From positions 124,001-188,000 of the forward strand of contig JACKCC010000015.1 in NCBI GenBank assembly GCA_020634245.1: a stretch of 64,000 nt of DNA, written 5' to 3'. Under the pieces are notes generated by a model. The model did no database searches. It was not told where the DNA came from and saw only the letters and a list, made by a program, of their open reading frames with translations. Made by a program: the position numbers and the translations under genes. This document shows positions 8,217 to 17,198 of this stretch, piece by piece. Origin of the DNA: Ardenticatenaceae bacterium (GTDB lineage Bacteria; Chloroflexota; Anaerolineae; Promineifilales; Promineifilaceae). Each line of letters starts with the position of its first letter. Within the stretch, counting starts at the first letter, position 1.

Positions 8217-10900
8217 AATTCTTGTTCTCCTGCCGCAATTAATGCTAGTTTTAAGCGGGCCAACTCTTGGGTTAGTTGGTCAAAGGCAGATTCCGCCTGT
8301 ATGAGATTCCTTTGCTCACCTACCATTTCCAGCCTGTACGCCGCCTCATAAGCGTTGTTCGCACTAAATGGCCCCACCGAACTTTTAACCTTATGTGCTG
8401 CCCGGCGGAGAGCTTCACTGTTTTCCTGGGTTATTGCCTGCTCAATTTGTGCTTGTAGCTCTGGCAGATTATCAATAAAAATTTTTGCCAGATTCCGAAA
8501 CAGCTCCTTATCGCCACCAATCTGGCGCAGCGCCGTTTCAATATCCATAATAGATTCAGCAAGGGTAGTAGAAATGTTAAAATCTACCATCACCTCTTGA
8601 ATAGTTCTTATAACCTCGTCAATTTGGATGGGTTTGGAGATATAAGCATCCATACCAGCTGCCAAAAATCGTTCCCGGTCACCGGTCAGAGCGTGAGCCG
8701 TCATGGCAATAATTGGGATATGCTTATTCGTGGATTTTTCGCGTTCCCGGATATTTCGAGTGACCTCTACACCATCCATTACGGGCATTTCCACGTCCAT
8801 CAAGATCAGGTCAAAAGATTCTCTTTCCAGCATATCAAGGGTTTCTTGACCATCTTGAGCCACGACAGTTGTATATCCCCACAGCTTTAACATGTCAACC
8901 ACAAGCCGCTGATTGATTTCGGTATCTTCTGCTAGAAGAATATGGAGAGGACGTGCGGTCAGCTCAGGCGCGTGTTGGGGTAAAAACCTGGGTTGGGCGA
9001 ATAATGATGATTTTTTATTCAAAGTAACCAAAATGGCATTCAACAATTCTGATTGAGTGACCGGTTTGGTTAAATAGTATTCTAACCCTAATTCATGACA
9101 GAGAGTGATGTCACCAGGCCGATCCAGCGAAGATAACATCATGATAGTCGAGTGCGTAAACGCCGGGTTTTGTTTGATTTGCCTGACTAAAGCAAAGCCG
9201 TCCATTTCTGGCATCATGGCGTCGAGGATAATGAGTGGAAAATACTTACCCGAATCTGCATACTCTTGCATTAAGTTCAAAGCGGCAGGTCCACTATCGA
9301 TGGCTTCGGGTTTCATATTCCATTGAATCAGCATTTCTTTAAGAATATGCCGGTTTGTTTGATTATCATCTACCACTAATACGGGCAAATTATCTAGCTC
9401 AACTGATTCATGAGGGGGTGTTTGATAAATATCATGTGATTTGCGCAGGAGAACGGTGAAATGGAAGGTGCTTCCCTGATTTTCTTCGCTTTCAACCCAG
9501 ATTTTGCCGCTCATCATGCTCGCTAACTGGGATGAGATGGCTAATCCTAATCCGGTTCCGCCAAAACGGCGTGTCGTGGAGCCGTCGGCCTGAGCGAAGG
9601 CATCGAAGATCACTTGCTGTTTGTCATGGGGTATGCCAATGCCGGTATCGGTTACGGAAAAGTGAAGCATAATTTCTTGTTTGATTTCTGACTTTAAGGA
9701 AACGTTAACCGATACTTCACCCTGCGGCGTAAATTTGATGGCGTTGGAAACGATATTGACCAGAATTTGTCTTAACCGGGAAATATCACCAATAAGCGTG
9801 TCCGGCACGTTGGGCGAAACGTATTGAGTAAGTTCTAAGCCCTTTTTTTGCGCTTGAATGCCCAGTTCTTTAATCGTTTTGTCGAGGGTTTCGCGGAGAT
9901 TAAACCGGGTTAAATCAAGAATAAGCCGGTGGGCTTCTATTTTTGAGAAATCAAGAATGTCATTAAGTACACCCAGAAGCGAGTTGGCCGATGCTTTAGT
10001 CATCTCCAAATATTCTTGTTGGGTTTGATTGAGGTCTGTGGTGAGCAGCAAATCTGTCAGCCCAATGATACCATTCATGGGGGTACGAATTTCATGGCTC
10101 ATATTAGCCAGAAATTCGCTTTTGGCCCGGTTTGCGGCTTCGGCTTCGCTTTTCGCTCTTTCTAGCGCTTTTTCTGTTTGTTTGCGGACGGCTATTTCCT
10201 TTTCGAGTTTAATGTTTTGTTCTTGTAAATAGTTGTAAGCCTCTTGTAGTTCTTCCACTGTTTCGTGGATGACAAAAGGCCAGGTTATCCATTTTCGCAT
10301 ACGTGTAAAAACGCTTTCTGACCATTTGGAAAACCAGAAATTATAGCGTACGCTGGTTTCTGTTATTGCTTCTATTGAAGCAGTTGCGACAGGTAGCCCT
10401 AGAATCTTGGGCAAAACTTTTTGAATTCCCAGTCCGATTAAGGCAAACCGGTGATTTGTTTTATATCCGGAATGCATGGTGTACTCAATTACAATGTGAT
10501 TTGGCGCTAAATCAATAACGATCCCATCAGTTACGCGATAAAGCTGAGAGACAACGCCATTATTGGGTCTCGCACCAAACCGGTAAATGTCTTTGAGAGA
10601 AAAGAGGAATTGAGCAATAATGACGAATGGCTTGACCCAGGGTGAGTCCAGGAGGCTTTCGGAAATGGTTGTGAACTCTTCATCGTTCCATATTTTTGCG
10701 CTGTTTTCTAGAAAAATGCAGAATTCATTCCAGTCAATACGATTGTTTTTATTGCGTATGTATTCTAGCGGGTAGGTCATTCCTGCTGTCAGTGTTTCAT
10801 ATGGCAAATTTTCTTTTTCCAGGGCTTTGAAATAGATGTCAAGCGCTCGGCATGATACTTCTTGTCCTAAAGGCAGATTTTCTATGTGTTTATCTTCCAT
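8213..10900 (-). CDS. Hybrid sensor histidine kinase with two receivers and an HPt domain
   Basis: An 895-residue soluble protein. Residues about 1-215 form a sensor region I do not recognise, followed by a coiled coil (about 225-265). HisKA carries the His in ANMSHEIRTPMNG; HATPase_c shows NAIKFTPQGE and DTGIGIP. Receiver 1 (about 515-635) has VVDDNQTN and LDAMMPEMDG; receiver 2 (about 655-775) has LAEDTEINQ and LMDVEMPVMDG. The C-terminal HPt domain has its His in AAHKVKSSVG. This is a full phosphorelay in one chain, with the HPt probably passing phosphate to the downstream response regulator, which overlaps it by 4 nt. No membrane segments are present, so the stimulus is probably cytoplasmic. 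Confidence 0.92.
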   Translation of the reverse strand: MEDKHIENLPLGQEVSCRALDIYFKALEKENLPYETLTAGMTYPLEYIRNKNNRIDWNEFCIFLENSAKIWNDEEFTTISESLLDSPWVKPFVIIAQFLFSLKDIYRFGARPNNGVVSQLYRVTDGIVIDLAPNHIVIEYTMHSGYKTNHRFALIGLGIQKVLPKILGLPVATASIEAITETSVRYNFWFSKWSESVFTRMRKWITWPFVIHETVEELQEAYNYLQEQNIKLEKEIAVRKQTEKALERAKSEAEAANRAKSEFLANMSHEIRTPMNGIIGLTDLLLTTDLNQTQQEYLEMTKASANSLLGVLNDILDFSKIEAHRLILDLTRFNLRETLDKTIKELGIQAQKKGLELTQYVSPNVPDTLIGDISRLRQILVNIVSNAIKFTPQGEVSVNVSLKSEIKQEIMLHFSVTDTGIGIPHDKQQVIFDAFAQADGSTTRRFGGTGLGLAISSQLASMMSGKIWVESEENQGSTFHFTVLLRKSHDIYQTPPHESVELDNLPVLVVDDNQTNRHILKEMLIQWNMKPEAIDSGPAALNLMQEYADSGKYFPLIILDAMMPEMDGFALVRQIKQNPAFTHSTIMMLSSLDRPGDITLCHELGLEYYLTKPVTQSELLNAILVTLNKKSSLFAQPRFLPQHAPELTARPLHILLAEDTEINQRLVVDMLKLWGYTTVVAQDGQETLDMLERESFDLILMDVEMPVMDGVEVTRNIREREKSTNKHIPIIAMTAHALTGDRERFLAAGMDAYISKPIQIDEVIRTIQEVMVDFNISTTLAESIMDIETALRQIGGDKELFRNLAKIFIDNLPELQAQIEQAITQENSEALRRAAHKVKSSVGPFSANNAYEAAYRLEMVGEQRNLIQAESAFDQLTQELARLKLALIAAGEQEL

Positions 10901-11087
10901 TGGAATTTAACCTTTTGGCTATCAACCAGGAGTTTTTCGAATAGGTTATTATGCCTTTATTTTAATACAATTAGTATGTTTGAGTTCTGACTTGGGACGA
11001 AATTACTACCGATTTGCAGGAAGAAACGGCCGTTTCACTCCTTCTGGCCTCATAATTCAAACAAACAATAGCTTTTGATTTTTCTTC

Positions 11088-11116
11088 TTGACGCCTAGCA
11101 TAACTAGGTGTAGTAT
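11088..11116 (+). promoter_or_regulatory. PadR promoter with internal operator-like palindrome
   Basis: TTGACG at 11088-11093, a spacer of exactly 17 nt, then TAGTAT at 11111-11116. The spacer contains the inverted repeat CCTAGCATAACTAGG, and a second CTAGG half-site follows the -10 box. The start codon ATG begins 8 nt after the -10 box, so the transcript should be leaderless or nearly so. The palindrome fits autorepression by PadR. Confidence 0.6.
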
Positions 11117-11124
11117 TGCTAGGT

Positions 11125-11442
11125 ATGACTGGTGAAGCATTAAAAGGACATCTCGATTTACTTTTGCTGGCTGTATTGGCCGAAGGGCCAGCTCATGGCT
11201 ACGCGGTGATTGAGTCCCTGCGCCAGAGCAGCGACGGCCTTTTTGATTTGCCTGAAGGCACCATTTATCCGGCTTTGCACCGTCTGGAAAGGCGGGGGCT
11301 TCTCCACAGCCATTGGCAAACTGACGTGCCGCGCCGGCGGCGGGTTTATGAACTGACGACTGCCGGACAAAAGGCCTTGGCCAAACGGCAGCAAGATTGG
11401 CGAATTTTCCGTCAGGCCGTGAATGCAACAGTCGGCATTTGA
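11125..11442 (+). CDS. PadR-family transcriptional regulator
   Basis: A 105-residue winged-helix protein with the PadR core: LLLLAVLAEGPAHGYAV, then PEGTIYPALHRLERRGLL and the wing. It lacks the long C-terminal coiled coil of the Vir subgroup. PadR proteins repress a neighbouring gene and usually themselves. ATG at 11125 is preferred to TTG at 11116, which lies in the -10 box. No Shine-Dalgarno sequence is present, in agreement with leaderless translation. The next gene encodes a HAAS-type protein, a common PadR partner. Confidence 0.88.
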   Translation: MTGEALKGHLDLLLLAVLAEGPAHGYAVIESLRQSSDGLFDLPEGTIYPALHRLERRGLLHSHWQTDVPRRRRVYELTTAGQKALAKRQQDWRIFRQAVNATVGI

Positions 11443-11443
11443 A

Positions 11444-11983
11444 ATGAAAACGAATCTAATCGAATCTTATCTGCACGATTTGGAACGCGAACTGCGCCGG
11501 AACGGCTCCTTTAGTGTGGAAACGCTAACGGAAATTGAGAGTCACCTACTCGAATCGGTAGAGCGTGGCCTGCGGGATGGTTTGAGCCTGGAAAATGCGG
11601 AGCTGGATGCCATCAGGCGTTTTGGCCCGGTTCATGTTATTTCAACTACATTTGAAATGGGAAGGATCAGTCCTATGCAAAAATTACTTTTGACTGTTGC
11701 TGCTGTTTTGGGATTGTTGGTGACTTATGTGGATTCTCGCCCGACGTGGGATGATACGGGGATTACGGCCGTTGCCATTCTATTCGTTTGCGGATTAGTT
11801 GCTTTTATTAGTTACAAACGCCCCTGGCTGTTTGCTCTGGCCGTGGGAGCATGGATTCCATTGTATGGGATTCTGTTCACCCATAACTATGGCTCCATTC
11901 TGACCCTTATTATTGCTTTTATTGGTGCGTATGGCGGCTGGGTGTTCCGCCTGGGAATCAACAAGATGATGGATTCGGCGTAA
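11444..11983 (+). CDS. HAAS/DUF1700-like domain membrane protein
   Basis: About 179 residues. The N-terminus (about 1-60) is the helical HAAS-type domain found next to PadR regulators: LIESYLHDLERELRR, EIESHLLES, a glycine, then AIRRFGP. Four membrane helices follow. Proteins of this group are thought to be controlled by the neighbouring PadR regulator and to act in the membrane, but the reaction is not known. The start is placed at ATG 11444, one base after the padR stop; an in-frame ATG at 11423 inside padR is the alternative. Confidence 0.75.
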   Translation: MKTNLIESYLHDLERELRRNGSFSVETLTEIESHLLESVERGLRDGLSLENAELDAIRRFGPVHVISTTFEMGRISPMQKLLLTVAAVLGLLVTYVDSRPTWDDTGITAVAILFVCGLVAFISYKRPWLFALAVGAWIPLYGILFTHNYGSILTLIIAFIGAYGGWVFRLGINKMMDSA

Positions 11984-11984
11984 A

Positions 11985-12371
11985 TTATCCCTTTTTCTTC
12001 GATTTGGCTGCTGCCTTTTCCAGGTTTTCGGCTGCTCTAAATTTGACGATTCGGCTGATCAAATCCAGTGGCATCGGTTGATCAATTGGAAACTGCACCG
12101 AACCTTTTGCGCCTTTGTAAGCAGCTAACTCTTCCTTGAATGCCTCAATGCCCGATGGCACAGGATAAAATCCGATATGGTTCTTATAAGCGGCAAAATG
12201 TACCAGATTTCCTTTTAACTTGAAGGTTGGCATTTGATAGCTGATAGCTTCCTCTGCCTCTGGCGCTGCGGCACGAATGACAGTCCGAATTTCTTGCAAA
12301 ATCACCTGAACATCTTGAGGGAAATTGGCGATGTATTCGTCGATGGTGTTAGGTTTTGTCTGGTTGTCCAA
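11985..12371 (-). CDS. DUF1801 (YdhG/iron-chaperone-like) protein
   Basis: A 128-residue cytoplasmic protein with the DUF1801 pattern: TIDEYIANFP, then IRAAAPEAEEAISYQMPTFK and HIGFYPVPSGIEAF, with PLDLISRIVKFRA near the end. The fold resembles frataxin-like proteins, and a few members are described as intracellular iron chaperones, but the function of most is unproven. The C-terminus is lysine-rich. The start has AAGGAG upstream. It converges on the HAAS gene with one base between. Confidence 0.85.
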   Translation of the reverse strand: MDNQTKPNTIDEYIANFPQDVQVILQEIRTVIRAAAPEAEEAISYQMPTFKLKGNLVHFAAYKNHIGFYPVPSGIEAFKEELAAYKGAKGSVQFPIDQPMPLDLISRIVKFRAAENLEKAAAKSKKKG

Positions 12372-12489
12372 AATAAAATTCTCCTTGAGGGTGAATATTT
12401 TTTATGAAACATCATCAACCTCTCAATCTAACCTATTGCGCCCCCAGTACCGACTTTAACCACCTTGGCCGTAAATGACAAATAGTTGT

Positions 12490-12720
12490 TCAAAGCGCGT
12501 CTTGAGAATGGACGGCCGACCTGTTTATCGAAATAAGCGTCAGATTCAGCGCGTGAATCTTGTTCAGGATACCCAAAAGCGCTGCCTGATCGATGAATGA
12601 ACCACGCAGTGTTGTGACTTGGCAGGTATCGTGTTGGATGGTCAGCCCTTCAAACCAATCGGACCAACCACCCGCCAGATGACCTTCAATACAAATTTCG
12701 TAAAAGTAAGGCGTATTCAT
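12490..12720 (-). CDS. Small conserved protein of unknown function
   Basis: A 76-residue protein: YFYEICIEGHLAGGWSDWF, then GLTI, a Thr/Leu stretch, and IDQAALLGILNKIHALNL. This pattern (a W-x-x-WF pair followed by DQAAL-x-G-x-L-x-K-I) is familiar as a small family that often sits beside oxidoreductases or regulators; no activity is known to me. The start codon overlaps the stop of the upstream oxidoreductase by 4 nt, so the two are coupled and probably work together. Confidence 0.7.
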   Translation of the reverse strand: MNTPYFYEICIEGHLAGGWSDWFEGLTIQHDTCQVTTLRGSFIDQAALLGILNKIHALNLTLISINRSAVHSQDAL

Positions 12721-13715
12721 ATTTGTTGCAGTTCTGGAGCCAGCAGAACGATGTTGCCTGTGACCGATCCGCTTTCCAGCATCTCATAAGCTGTAACCGC
12801 ATCCAAGATAGGAAGCGTTTTGGCAATGATGGGTTTAATCTGGCCTGCCGCCAGCAGTTCAAACAATCTGGCCCAATCTTCTTTGAATAAGTCAGTGCCC
12901 AGGCGATGGGTGCCGTAGCCGATGATTGTTTTGCCATTGGGCAGCAGGTTGTAAAAAATGAGTTTGACGACCAGAAGTAGAAAGCGGGTAAAACTCTGGG
13001 GGCCGCCATAATGAATCAGCTTGCCGCCGCGCTTCAGTATCGACAGGCTGCGCTCAAAATATTCTTCACCCATTCCGTTAAAAACATAATCGAGGCCGCC
13101 GGGTTCGGTTTGCCGGATGACCTCGACAAAATCTTGCCGGTGATAGTCAATTGGTGCTGCGCCATAGCCGGTCAGGATGGCATGTTTGCTGGCCGAAGCC
13201 AGACCGTACATTTTGAGTCCGGCTAGCTGGCCCAGTTGGAGAAATGCCGTGCCGCCGCCGCCGCTGGCCCCAATGATCAATGCCTTGTCGCCGGGTTTGA
13301 CCTGTGCCACGCGGTGCAGGATTTGATAGGCGACCAGGTAATTCAGGATCAGAGTCGTTGCTTCGGCCGGGTCAAGGGTTTCCGGAACATGAACCAGTTC
13401 GGCGGCATCCCAATAGATGATTTCGGCGTGGCAGCCGTATTGGGTCAGTGCCGCCACGCGGTCGCCGACGGCCACTTCGGTGACGTTTTCACCGACAGCT
13501 TCGACGGTACCAATGCAGGTGTAGCCAGGGGTGAAGGGGGGTTTTTTGAGAAACGGCCGTTTCCCCAACCGTATCGCCACATCATCCTGGCAAACCGGCG
13601 TAGCCAGCACTCGAATTCGCGCCTCCCCGGCCAGCGGCGAGTGTAATTCGTTTTCCACGATTCGCACTGCTTCCAGGCCGCCGCGTCGGGTAACAAGAAC
13701 GCTTTTGTATTTCAT
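12717..13715 (-). CDS. Medium-chain dehydrogenase/reductase (quinone oxidoreductase-like)
   Basis: A 332-residue MDR-superfamily protein. The N-terminal GroES-like domain contains PGYTCIGTVEAVGENV and VGDRVAALT; the Rossmann domain has the nucleotide loop IIGASGGGGTAFLQL (about 149-163). The catalytic and structural zinc ligands of alcohol dehydrogenases are not conserved as a set, so it is closer to NAD(P)H:quinone oxidoreductases (zinc-independent). The substrate is unknown. AGGAG lies 6 nt before the ATG. It is the first gene of a two-gene unit with the small protein that overlaps its end. Confidence 0.85.
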   Translation of the reverse strand: MKYKSVLVTRRGGLEAVRIVENELHSPLAGEARIRVLATPVCQDDVAIRLGKRPFLKKPPFTPGYTCIGTVEAVGENVTEVAVGDRVAALTQYGCHAEIIYWDAAELVHVPETLDPAEATTLILNYLVAYQILHRVAQVKPGDKALIIGASGGGGTAFLQLGQLAGLKMYGLASASKHAILTGYGAAPIDYHRQDFVEVIRQTEPGGLDYVFNGMGEEYFERSLSILKRGGKLIHYGGPQSFTRFLLLVVKLIFYNLLPNGKTIIGYGTHRLGTDLFKEDWARLFELLAAGQIKPIIAKTLPILDAVTAYEMLESGSVTGNIVLLAPELQQI

Positions 13716-13737
13716 AATAATCTCCTAAACTGCGTAG

Positions 13738-13809
13738 GTGTCATTTCGACCGAAGGGAGAAATCTTTGCCCGCAAACGCTAAGATTTCTCCTTGCTTCGC
13801 TCGTCGAAT
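13738..13809. repeat. Palindromic 'TCATTTCGACCGAAGGGAG' spacer repeat
   Basis: A long imperfect inverted repeat: TTCGACCGAAGGGAGAAAT and its near-complement around AAGATTTCTCC...CTCGTCGAA. A second copy with the same arms is at 48906-48990. It forms a large hairpin between two same-strand genes. Confidence 0.65.
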
Positions 13810-13810
13810 T

Positions 13811-14194
13811 TTACGACTTGCTGCTGACCAGCAGGTAAATGCTGAGTGTAGAAAAAGCCAATGCCAGCAGCAGCCCAATTTGATGAATCCGCAGAGTGGC
13901 CGGGATGACCAGTTTGTCGAAGCTGAGCAGCGCCCCGGATACCACCAAGACCAGGAAAAGCAGGCCGGTGACAGTAATCAAAACCGGATACAGGGCTTGA
14001 ATGTTTACGGATTGATACAAATTGCGGATGTTTACACCGATTAAGATGATGGTGCCCACGGCAACCAGCTTGTGGACAGTAAAGATGGCGCTGTTAAGTG
14101 GGCGGCCGGCTTTGCTTAGTGCGACACCGGAAATCAAGGTCAATAGAAATCCGATACCTGCGTACACAATTTTTGATGAAATGACAGTATTCAT
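13811..14194 (-). CDS. Four-helix membrane protein of unknown function
   Basis: A 127-residue protein with four hydrophobic helices (about 8-26, 38-54, 68-90, 103-123). Helix 2 includes HKLVAVGTI and helix 4 begins with RIHQIG; the two His in membrane-facing positions and the four-helix layout recall small cytochrome b561-like proteins, but this is a loose resemblance. GGAG lies 6 nt before the ATG. It lies downstream of the oxidoreductase gene only by convergence of repeats, so no functional link is claimed. Confidence 0.6.
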   Translation of the reverse strand: MNTVISSKIVYAGIGFLLTLISGVALSKAGRPLNSAIFTVHKLVAVGTIILIGVNIRNLYQSVNIQALYPVLITVTGLLFLVLVVSGALLSFDKLVIPATLRIHQIGLLLALAFSTLSIYLLVSSKS

Positions 14195-14365
14195 TTGGGT
14201 CTCCTGTAAATTTGTTGGTTGGTTTGTTAGTTAGTTCGTTTGTTGAGTTGCTTTCAGAATACAGGATTGGGCACGGCTTGTCTGTGTACCAAAGTCGCCA
14301 TTTGTGGTACACGATGGGGGTGTACCAAGGGATGATGTCTCGGTTTTATTGGTTTATGGGGGGCT

Positions 14366-17080
14366 TTAGTCGGAAGCGATGAGGCCCAGTTCGCGGGCGC
14401 GGGCGGCGGCCTGGGTGCGGTTGCTGACGCCCAGCTTGCCCAGAATGCCGGTGATGTGTTTTTTGACGGTGCGCACGGTGATGAAGAGTTTTTCGGCGAT
14501 GGTTTGGTTGGAGTCGCCGAGGGCGAGGAAGGCCAGGACTTCCATTTCGCGCGGGGTTAGCTGTTCGATGAGTACATCTGATTGGCTGGCGGCTGGTTGT
14601 CCTTTGTTGAAGGCGATGAGGAGCTTGCGGGCGTAGTTTTTTGCCTGGCTGGCGGCGGTTGGGTGATGGTTAACGGCCGTTAACAATCCCCCTATCACCT
14701 CTCCTACCTCCAAAAACAGCATCATAAAACCCTCCGGCTCAGCCAATTCCAGGGCATGTTCCAGATAGGGGAGGGCTTCTGGCGTGGCGTGACCCTGGTT
14801 CCGTTTTTGGAAAATCAATGCTTTGAGTAAGGAAACCTCAATCAAACGGCTGATACGGTTCCCCGGCACGGCCGTTTCCTCTACGCTTTCCAATAATTGC
14901 CATGCCTGATCCAGTTCCCCCTGAGCCATCAAGAGGCGGGCCAGTGTAACCTGGATAATTTCCCAAACCAGTACAGGTGTGTAGAGCGGGGGCGATTCGC
15001 CGCCGAGCAAGTTTAGCCAGGGCTTTGCCAGGCGCGCCGCCTCATCCAAATCGTTCATTGCCAGCCTAAGCAGAATTTGCCGGGCTGTGCCCGTAGGTTC
15101 TACGCCTGTTTCTCCCAGCCGTTCCAGCTCGTCTATTGCTGCCTGGAATTCGCCTCGTGCTTGATGCAGCCGAGCCTTGATTGTGCGCCCGATAGTCAGT
15201 CCTAACCCGCCCTGACGGCACAATGTCATCCCTTTTTGCAGATAGGTGACGGCCGTTTCTAACTCGTTCCATTCCAAATGGATACCTGCCAGACCGACAT
15301 ACCCCTGGCCTGCCGGAAAAACCGTCTTCTGACCGGCTTGTTCAACCCTGTCTATGATGGATTGGTAGGTTCTGGCAGCCTGGTGCAGTTGTCCATAATC
15401 AATTTCGCTCATCGCCATCATCATCGTGGCGTGGGCAGCCAGGCTGGTATTGTCGCTGGTTTTAGTCAGACGCATACAGTGATCATACGCTTGCCTGGCT
15501 TTTGCAGCGCTGCCCTCCATCCAGTGGGCAACGGCCAGAGCCGAATAAGCGCGGGCGCGTAGAGCCATCTCGTTTTCCGATAGACGCGCCAGGGCTTCTT
15601 CGGCCAGTTGGATCGCTCGGTTGGTGTTTCCGGCAAAGGCCAGGAAGCGCCACAGCACGGCCATCAATTCCATTTGCAACTGTTCATTTTCCGGTGACGG
15701 TGGCAAGGTGCGCAGCAGCGTTTCCTTTTCTTGTAATGCCTGGGGAGAGAGGTCTGCCTTTTCCTGCATCAGATCAAGCCACAGCCGGTAAACGCGCAGG
15801 CGGGGATGGGCCAGAAATGATGCCTCCGGCAAGGCCGCCAGCCATTTGCTTAAGGCGTTTGCCTGACCGGAAAACATCAAACCACGAGCCTCCTGCTCCA
15901 CCAATGAGGCGACGTGCTCAAAATCTTGTGCGGCCAGGGCATGCCTGATCGCTTCGCGGGTCAATCCATTTTGCTCATACCAGACAGCCGCCTGGGTGTG
16001 CAGCCGGGAGATAGCATCTATTGGCAGCGTTTGCGACAGGCGTGCCTGAAGTAAGTCGGCGAACAGATGATGGTAGCGGAACCAGCGGCCTTCGTCATCC
16101 AGCGGGACGATGAAGATGTTGGCCCGGTGCAGGTTGGCGAGGAGGGTGGGGCTGGCGGGGTTTTGGGTAACGGCCGTACACAATCTCGCGTTCATCCGTT
16201 CCAAAATAGAGGTCTGCAATAAAAATGACTGTATCTCCTCCGTCTGCTTTTGCAGGATTTCGGCCAGCAAATAGTCGGCGATATAGGTGTGGCTGCCGGT
16301 AAACGCTTCGATGAAAGCAGTCACATCACTGCGCCCTTGCAGTGAGAGACCGGCCAATTGCAGACCGGCGATCCAGCCTTCGGTGCGGGTTTCCAGGGCG
16401 GCCGCATTTTCGGCTGACAAGTTCAGGGCCATTGTCCGGTGCAGGAATTCGGCGGATTCAGCAGTGTTAAAGCGCAAATCCTGGGCGCGGATTTCGTTGA
16501 GCTGGTTGCGGGCACGGAAGCGCCCCAGCGGCCAGGGCGGGTCGATTCGCGTGGCGATGATGATGTGCAGATTGGGCGGCAGATGCTCTAGCAAGAACAG
16601 CAGGCCGTTGTGAACGACCGTGTTCTGAATTTCGTGATAGTCGTCGAGAATCAACGTGATGGCATATTTATGCGCAGCTAAATCGTTGATCAGGAGGGTG
16701 GGGATGGTCTCGTGAGGCAGTGATTGGGCCGTGCTTAATAATTCCAGCACCGTCTGGCCAACGTCGGCCAGGACAGTCTGGCAGGCGCTGATGAGATAGG
16801 TCCAAAAGCGGGCCGGGTCGTTATCGCCTTCATCCAGAGAGAGCCAGGCGGCACGCTGCTGCCGTTGGCTGACGAATTCGCTGAGCAGGGTTGTTTTGCC
16901 GAATCCGGCCGGCCCGGAGATAAGGGTGAAGCCGCCGGGTTGTTGGCTGCCGTTGTGGAGTTTTTGCAGGAGAAACGGCCGTTCCACAACATTTTCCCGC
17001 ACCGGTGGAATATAAAGCTTAGTCGTCAGGATGGGGACATTAAATTGACTATCAGCGTGTGGCTTGCTTTTTGTTGTCAT
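14366..17080 (-). CDS. MalT-like LuxR-family ATP-dependent transcriptional activator
   Basis: About 904 residues. An N-terminal STAND-type ATPase follows TKLYIPP: Walker A is SGPAGFGKTTL and Walker B is ITLILDDYHEI. A long helical TPR-like region makes up residues about 400-820. The C-terminus is a LuxR helix-turn-helix (LTPREMEVLAFLALGDSNQ, then VRTVKKHITGILGKLGV). MalT relatives bind an inducer through the TPR part, oligomerise with ATP and activate nearby operons. ATG at 17080 matches the conserved beginning; a longer frame to 17152 adds 24 unlike residues. No adjacent transport or degradation genes reveal the inducer. Confidence 0.88.
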   Translation of the reverse strand: MTTKSKPHADSQFNVPILTTKLYIPPVRENVVERPFLLQKLHNGSQQPGGFTLISGPAGFGKTTLLSEFVSQRQQRAAWLSLDEGDNDPARFWTYLISACQTVLADVGQTVLELLSTAQSLPHETIPTLLINDLAAHKYAITLILDDYHEIQNTVVHNGLLFLLEHLPPNLHIIIATRIDPPWPLGRFRARNQLNEIRAQDLRFNTAESAEFLHRTMALNLSAENAAALETRTEGWIAGLQLAGLSLQGRSDVTAFIEAFTGSHTYIADYLLAEILQKQTEEIQSFLLQTSILERMNARLCTAVTQNPASPTLLANLHRANIFIVPLDDEGRWFRYHHLFADLLQARLSQTLPIDAISRLHTQAAVWYEQNGLTREAIRHALAAQDFEHVASLVEQEARGLMFSGQANALSKWLAALPEASFLAHPRLRVYRLWLDLMQEKADLSPQALQEKETLLRTLPPSPENEQLQMELMAVLWRFLAFAGNTNRAIQLAEEALARLSENEMALRARAYSALAVAHWMEGSAAKARQAYDHCMRLTKTSDNTSLAAHATMMMAMSEIDYGQLHQAARTYQSIIDRVEQAGQKTVFPAGQGYVGLAGIHLEWNELETAVTYLQKGMTLCRQGGLGLTIGRTIKARLHQARGEFQAAIDELERLGETGVEPTGTARQILLRLAMNDLDEAARLAKPWLNLLGGESPPLYTPVLVWEIIQVTLARLLMAQGELDQAWQLLESVEETAVPGNRISRLIEVSLLKALIFQKRNQGHATPEALPYLEHALELAEPEGFMMLFLEVGEVIGGLLTAVNHHPTAASQAKNYARKLLIAFNKGQPAASQSDVLIEQLTPREMEVLAFLALGDSNQTIAEKLFITVRTVKKHITGILGKLGVSNRTQAAARARELGLIASD

Positions 17081-17198
17081 ATCGCCGCTACGAGCTGATT
17101 TACAAACGATTGCCAAGGAACATGGCCAGCTTGAAGGCGTTGCACACGACATCGGTTGTGGTGGAATGATCTGACTTGTTCTGTCTTGCCGGTGATTT

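Noticed and set aside
17110..17160. A 29-nt segment resembling the polA 3' end (CCAGCTTGAAGGCGTTG exact, then scattered matches)
   Set aside because: The match stops at once on both sides. A 17-nt exact match is borderline for chance in a window of this size, so it is not called a polA remnant.
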